DNA of 7,078 nt from Kiritimatiellia bacterium (GTDB taxonomy: Bacteria; Verrucomicrobiota; Kiritimatiellia; RFP12; DVOR01). The stretch is from the NCBI GenBank assembly GCA_017457555.1, contig JAFTHG010000153.1:1-7078 (forward strand). The letters run 5' to 3'. The notes under the pieces are model-generated. The model did not search any database and was not told the origin of the DNA. It worked only from the letters and a program-made list of their open reading frames with translations. A program made the position numbers and the translations under genes. Of the stretch, positions 5,747 through 7,078 are shown piece by piece (positions within the stretch are counted from its first letter, which is position 1; every line of letters begins with the position of its first letter).

Positions 5747-6517
5747 TTATTTGCTTCGTTTCGCACGTTTTTGCCGCACAGCTTCATACATCACCAACGC
5801 CCCTGCCACTCCGGCATTCAGCGATTCCACCTGACCGGACATCGGGATGTAGCCAATAAAGTCGCATGTTTTGCCAACCAAATTACCCAGACCGGCGCCT
5901 TCGCTTCCCACAACGATTCCGCAGCGTCCACGAAAATCAATCTCGGTATACTCCTTGGCCTGTTCATTCAAATCCAATCCCGTCACCCAAACATTGCGGG
6001 ATTGCAATTCCTTCATCACCTGCGTCAAATTGACAACGTGTGCAATTTGCAAGTGTTCCGATGCGCCCACCGAGGCGCGCACCACTGTAGGTGTCACCAG
6101 AACACTGCGGTCTTCCGGAATAATCACACCGCAAACACCACACGCCTCAGCCGTGCGCAAGAGTGAACCCAGATTCTGCGGATCTTCAATGTGATCCAGT
6201 AAAAGCACCATTGCCTCCGGATCTGCATCCACCGCTGCGTAGATATCCTCCACGCTCACATAGGGATAGCCTCCGGCCTTCACCGCACAGCACTGATGAT
6301 TGACCTGACCCAAAATACGGTCACACTCACCACGCTGCGCTGCACGGAGCGGAATCCGACGCGCATGGGCAATCGAAATCATCTCTTCCACCTCATCCGT
6401 AGCCGGACCAGAGGGCACAATCACTTCCAAAATCTCACGCCGTCCGGAACGTAACGCTTCCAAAACAGGACGACGGCCATAAATCCAATTTTCTTTTCGC
6501 TTCTGCTTTCTATCCAT
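5747..6517 (-). CDS. rlmB: 23S rRNA (guanosine-2'-O-)-methyltransferase, TrmH/SpoU family
   Basis: This 256-aa cytoplasmic S-adenosylmethionine-dependent enzyme most likely methylates a ribose 2'-OH in 23S rRNA (G2251 in E. coli numbering for RlmB). The N-terminal L30e-like RNA-binding part begins WIYGRRPVLEAL (11-22). Catalytic SpoU-fold motif 1 is LLDHIEDPQNLGSLLRTAE (106-124) with N115 and R121. Motif 2 is VVGSEGAGL (202-210). Motif 3 is YIPMSGQVESLNAGVAGAL (223-241), with S232 and N234, forming the knotted cofactor site. A lysine/arginine-rich tail ends the protein. The ATG at 6517 is chosen because the conserved YGRRPV block follows at the usual distance and because an extended -10 promoter lies just upstream. 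An in-frame GTG at 6571 would run back through the promoter and a hairpin. No ribosome site precedes the ATG, consistent with a leaderless message. Another TrmH-family target remains possible. Confidence 0.9.
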   Translation of the reverse strand: MDRKQKRKENWIYGRRPVLEALRSGRREILEVIVPSGPATDEVEEMISIAHARRIPLRAAQRGECDRILGQVNHQCCAVKAGGYPYVSVEDIYAAVDADPEAMVLLLDHIEDPQNLGSLLRTAEACGVCGVIIPEDRSVLVTPTVVRASVGASEHLQIAHVVNLTQVMKELQSRNVWVTGLDLNEQAKEYTEIDFRGRCGIVVGSEGAGLGNLVGKTCDFIGYIPMSGQVESLNAGVAGALVMYEAVRQKRAKRSK

Positions 6518-6527
6518 AATGTGCCGT

Positions 6528-6536
6528 ATTATAACA
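6528..6536 (-). promoter_or_regulatory. Extended -10 promoter of rlmB, giving a near-leaderless transcript
   Basis: On the minus strand, TGTTATAAT (6536-6528) is a perfect extended -10 element (TG-n-TATAAT). The stretch where a -35 would sit (about 6556-6551) has no TTGACA-like hexamer but is part of a perfect palindrome. A start site about 7 nt downstream (6522-6520) would leave only 3-5 nt before the ATG at 6517. Confidence 0.7.
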
Positions 6537-6537
6537 T

Positions 6538-6560
6538 AAAAACGCGCCCATACGCGCGTA
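6538..6560 (-). terminator. Second hairpin/palindrome upstream of rlmB, terminator-like
   Basis: On the minus strand ACGCGC (6559-6554) pairs with GCGCGT (6547-6542) across a 6-nt loop and runs into TTTTT (6542-6538), the form of a rho-independent terminator. Overlapping it, TACGCGCGTA (6551-6560) is a perfect 10-bp palindrome placed at the -35 position of the rlmB promoter. It could be a backup terminator for the lipoprotein transcript, an operator, or both. Confidence 0.5.
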
Positions 6561-6578
6561 CGTTGCACCACCGTATAA

Positions 6579-6608
6579 CAAAAATCGCACCTCCGAAGAC
6601 GTGCGATT
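6579..6608 (-). terminator. Strong rho-independent terminator of the lipoprotein genes
   Basis: On the minus strand AATCGCAC (6608-6601) pairs perfectly with GTGCGATT (6590-6583). Inside the loop a further short stem is closed by CTTCGG, the stable UUCG tetraloop. The stem runs into TTTTTGTT (from 6584). It begins 20 nt after the lipoprotein stop codon. All the elements of a strong intrinsic terminator are present. Confidence 0.88.
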
Positions 6609-6628
6609 CTGAAAAGCTATCAATGGAT

Positions 6629-6997
6629 TTAAGGCTGACCGTAAATGTTCACCTTGTAACGTCCAAACATTCCTAAGATGGTCAAGACTTCAACATCGGC
6701 ATAGACGCGATACTTCAAATCCGCCTTCTGCTTCCGTGAGGGATTGATATGCTTATCTTGCCAAGCCAAATCAAATAACGGATTCGGCCAGCAAAAATAG
6801 AAGTTTTCAGTACTCTCACACACGGTCCCATCCAGAGTAAAGCCCGTATATTCGGGCGATAACGGAATCGTATAGTGCGTGAAACACCATCCGGCCGCCG
6901 GTTTGCACGGTGTGTTAAACGTATTCGCACATCCCATTACCAACGACAGGAAGGGCAAAAGGAAGAGAATACTCCGGAACAACCTTTTAGTTGCCAT
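6629..6997 (-). CDS. Predicted small lipoprotein of unknown function
   Basis: I do not recognise this 122-aa protein with confidence. It starts with a basic n-region (KRLFR), a hydrophobic core (about 10-20) and a lipobox-like VMGC with C23, so it is probably lipid-anchored in an outer or inner membrane. The mature part is about 100 aa with four more cysteines (C31, C38, C60, C69), which could form two disulfides in the periplasm. Aromatic residues are frequent (FYFCW, 66-70). The C-terminal segment YADVEVLTILGMFGRYKVNIYG (99-120) looks like a terminal beta-hairpin and resembles the C-terminus of the gene just upstream. A loose likeness to short YceK/YidQ-type lipoproteins (P-x-Y-x-G near the middle) is too weak to name it. 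Its ATG overlaps the upstream stop by 11 nt, with only a weak GGTGA as ribosome site, suggesting coupling. Confidence 0.75.
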   Translation of the reverse strand: MATKRLFRSILFLLPFLSLVMGCANTFNTPCKPAAGWCFTHYTIPLSPEYTGFTLDGTVCESTENFYFCWPNPLFDLAWQDKHINPSRKQKADLKYRVYADVEVLTILGMFGRYKVNIYGQP

Positions 6998-7078
6998 AGA
7001 CCGTCACCGTCGTTTTCTGATAAATACCTAACACATTAAAATTGGTGTAATCTGCAAATTCAATAGTCTTCAATCCAC
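6987..7078 (-). CDS. C-terminal end of a small protein, paralogue of the adjacent lipoprotein
   Basis: Only the last 29 codons are in the window, ending at the TAA at 6989-6987. The tail includes FADYTNFNVLGIYQKTTVTV and ends YGN. Aligned without gaps to the C-terminus of the next gene, 7 of 24 positions are identical (A-D, L-G, V, Y-G) and most others are conservative. It is therefore probably a paralogue, and by inference also a small lipoprotein. The stop overlaps the ATG of the next gene by 11 nt (ATGGCAACTAA), so the two form one operon. Its start and promoter lie outside the window. Confidence 0.72.
   Translation of the reverse strand, partial: GLKTIEFADYTNFNVLGIYQKTTVTVYGN

Noticed and set aside
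6518..6571. Upstream GTG start for rlmB adding 18 residues
   Set aside because: The added stretch would be encoded by the hairpin and the extended -10 promoter, and it precedes the family's normal N-terminus.
1..7078. A defence island, CRISPR array, prophage, transposon or new gene system
   Set aside because: No direct-repeat array, transposase, recombinase, toxin-antitoxin pair or nuclease motif is visible. All large genes are ordinary metabolic or housekeeping families.

Overview
The window is a compact bacterial chromosome segment in which every gene I can support lies on the minus strand, so transcription runs from high to low coordinates. It carries seven complete genes, the last 29 codons of an eighth, and very little spacer. 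All seven are recognisable or at least classifiable. A lipoprotein signal peptide suggests a diderm host. Base composition is close to balanced, and the 3-isopropylmalate dehydrogenase is of the actinobacterial/PVC type. A Verrucomicrobiota/Kiritimatiellota/Lentisphaerota-like organism would fit, but that placement is inference and weak.

Layout in the direction of transcription. (1) 7078-6629: the 3' end of one small gene overlaps by 11 nt a complete 122-aa predicted lipoprotein. The two C-termini resemble each other, so this is probably a tandem paralogous pair. The pair ends in a strong hairpin terminator with a UUCG loop (6579-6608). (2) 6560-5063: a second hairpin/palindrome, then an extended -10 element placed so close to the ATG that the 23S rRNA methyltransferase gene rlmB appears to be transcribed almost leaderless. 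rlmB is followed 12 nt later by a PgsA-type CDP-alcohol phosphatidyltransferase whose ribosome site abuts the rlmB stop. (3) 5053-2475: a long hairpin, then a membrane-anchored nucleotide-sugar dehydratase/epimerase of the CapD/WbpM/PglF family with a shortened N-terminal half, overlapping leuB by 14 nt. (4) A terminator hairpin (2429-2467) sits between leuB and the polyprenyl synthase gene (ispA-like, 2410-1559), only 18 nt before its start codon. (5) Another terminator, then maf (1470-895). (6) A 236-nt spacer holding a possible decayed zinc-knuckle reading frame and a weak promoter, then a LysE/RhtB-family exporter (658-17).

The genes do not form one pathway: they cover rRNA modification, phospholipid synthesis, surface glycan synthesis, leucine synthesis, isoprenoid synthesis, nucleotide-pool sanitation and small-molecule export. 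Some share transcripts (lipoprotein pair; rlmB-pgsA; nucleotide-sugar gene-leuB). I see no tRNA, rRNA, CRISPR array, insertion sequence, phage or obvious defence system. The parts most worth a second look are the control region between the lipoprotein and rlmB, the terminator pressed against the ispA start, the shortened CapD-family enzyme with a changed active-site residue, the tandem lipoprotein family, and the orphan CPHC reading frame.
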